DNA of 12,551 bases from JBOGWA01 sp050693155 (GTDB lineage: Bacteria; Actinomycetota; UBA4738; CALAEC01): positions 1-12,551 of the forward strand of contig JBOGWA010000117.1 in NCBI GenBank assembly GCA_050693155.1. The letters are read 5' to 3'. Made by a program: the position numbers and the translations under genes. Positions 11,675 through 12,551 of the stretch are shown one piece after another. The notes under the pieces are model-generated. The model did no database searches, had not been told where the DNA came from, and was given only the letters and a program-made list of their open reading frames with translations. Every line of letters starts with the position of its first letter. The stretch's first letter is position 1.

Positions 11675-12551
11675 GGCGCCCCGAATGGTTCCGTCCGCGT
11701 TTCCGAAACCTGAACCTCGCCACCCAGGTGAGCGCCCGCCTTCGTGAGCAACTCGGCGAGCTTCGGGACGAATGGCCACTCGGTTCCGTAGTGGCCGGCG
11801 TCGATTAGGACCAGGCCGGCCCCAACGGCGTCGAGGGTCTGATGGTGCTTTAGGTCTCCGGTGACATACGCGTCGACACCGGCCCGCAAGGCATCGGGGA
11901 TCAACGACCCTCCCGAGCCGCCACATAGCGCAATCGAGTTGATCGTCTTCTCCGGATCGCCGGCTAGCCGCGTCGGAGACCCGAGCCGGTCGTGGCAGCG
12001 CGCCGAAAGCTCGCTGGCGCTCAAGGGCCCGCCGAGCCGCCCGACGCGACCGAGGCCGGTTCCGCCTTCGCCCACGAGCCGGTAGACGTCGTAGGCGACT
12101 TCGTCATAGGGGTGTGCATCGAGCAGGGCTTCGACGGCGGCCGCAAGTCGCTCGCGCGGAACGAGCACCTCGAGGCGATCCTCCTCGGCCTCGTTCAGCC
12201 TCCCCGACTCCCCGACCGTTGGATGAGCCCGCTCCGACGGGAGGAACGTCCCCGTGCCGGCGACCCGGAAGGAGCAGTGTGTGTACTCCCCGATGACTCC
12301 AGCTCCCGCGCCCGCGACGGCGTCCAGCACCTTGGCCGTTGCGTCGCGAGGAACGAACGTGACGAGCTTGACTCGCTCCCCCGCTGCGGACTCGGCGAGC
12401 GGGCCGGTGACCTCGATGCCGAGCGCCTCCGCGAGCGCGTCGGAAACGCCGGGGTTCGCCACGTCCGCATTCGTGTGGCACGCGGCAACGGCGACCCGCC
12501 CCGTCAAGGCCGCAGCCGCCGCCCGTCCGACCGGATTCTCAAGATCGATGC
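11671..12551 (-). CDS. NIF3/YqfO (DUF34) family metal-binding protein, N-terminus outside the window
   Basis: About 293 residues are visible and the frame is open to the window edge (IDLENPVGRAAAAA), so the TTG at 12507 is internal and the true start lies beyond 12551. Typical full length is about 370. The first visible motif is AACHTNADVANPGVSDALAE, with a metal-ligand Asp. A PII/CutA-like inserted domain follows (about 12370-12070, KLVTFVPRDATAKVL to HPYDEVAYDVYRL), as in long YqfO-type members. The C-terminal half has GGSGGSLIPDAL, VTGDLKHHQ and DAGHYGTEWP, whose His and Glu complete a dinuclear metal site. The family's biochemical role is unsettled; hydrolase or metal-chaperone roles have been proposed. 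It is the first visible gene of a tightly overlapping operon with the zinc-ribbon and RNase HI genes and corresponds by order to Rv2230c. Family assignment is secure. Confidence 0.93.
   Translation of the reverse strand, partial: IDLENPVGRAAAAALTGRVAVAACHTNADVANPGVSDALAEALGIEVTGPLAESAAGERVKLVTFVPRDATAKVLDAVAGAGAGVIGEYTHCSFRVAGTGTFLPSERAHPTVGESGRLNEAEEDRLEVLVPRERLAAAVEALLDAHPYDEVAYDVYRLVGEGGTGLGRVGRLGGPLSASELSARCHDRLGSPTRLAGDPEKTINSIALCGGSGGSLIPDALRAGVDAYVTGDLKHHQTLDAVGAGLVLIDAGHYGTEWPFVPKLAELLTKAGAHLGGEVQVSETRTEPFGAP

Noticed and set aside
11001..11723. Upstream part of the 403-codon minus frame that ends in RNase HI
   Set aside because: It overlaps the whole zinc-ribbon gene in another frame and is Arg/Gly-rich noise; only the segment from about 11000 down is RNase HI.
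1..12551. CRISPR arrays, transposons, tRNAs, toxin-antitoxin or defence genes
   Set aside because: No direct repeats with regular spacers, no transposase or nuclease defence motifs, no tRNA cloverleaf seen on either strand; nearly all bases belong to recognised housekeeping genes.

Overview
The window is visibly GC-rich and densely packed. GTG starts are frequent and genes often overlap by a few bases. Three things point to an actinobacterium (Actinomycetota), probably an uncultured or non-model lineage. First, there is an LPXTG sortase-anchored surface protein. Second, the gene order NIF3-like / C4 zinc-ribbon / RNase HI matches Rv2230c-Rv2229c-Rv2228c of Mycobacterium tuberculosis, as I recall it. 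Third, there are TANNNT boxes 6-8 bases before start codons, as in leaderless actinobacterial genes. The placement is inference; no rRNA or marker phylogeny is available here.

Bases 1-4792 (+ strand) hold a 2-oxoacid dehydrogenase operon entered in its first gene: E3 (lpdA, 3' end), E1 alpha, E1 beta, E2 (one lipoyl domain), then lipB. Spacing is tight: 2 bases between E3 and E1 alpha, a 1-base overlap between E1 alpha and E1 beta, 21 bases before E2, and lipB immediately after E2. Bases 4802-6339 (- strand) hold a two-gene cassette. It encodes an acyl-carrier-domain/PlsC-type acyltransferase fusion and, overlapping its stop codon, a secreted RTX-repeat protein.

Bases 6447-9464 (+ strand) resume lipoate-dependent metabolism. 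A second E1 alpha/E1 beta pair, strongly branched-chain 2-oxoacid dehydrogenase-like (bkdA, bkdB), is followed by lipA. The second E1 pair has no E2 or E3 beside it, so it may share the E2/E3 of the first operon or use one encoded elsewhere. LipB attaches the octanoyl group and LipA inserts the sulfurs, so the window carries both the complexes and the enzymes that make their cofactor in place.

Bases 9490-9832 (- strand) are the RNase P RNA gene rnpB, complete with a perfect 12-bp P1 stem. A 53-base divergent promoter region with a perfect 6-3-6 palindrome separates it from a sortase-anchored cupredoxin gene (9886-10515, +). That gene converges with overlapping stop codons on RNase HI, zinc-ribbon protein and NIF3-family protein genes (10512-12551, -); the last runs off the window.

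This is mostly core metabolic and housekeeping DNA. I see no CRISPR array, transposase, tRNA, phage gene or recognisable defence system. The most unusual items are the ACP-PlsC fusion coupled to a secreted RTX protein, the LPXTG-anchored cupredoxin, and a lipB whose conserved N-terminus lies upstream of any usable start codon.
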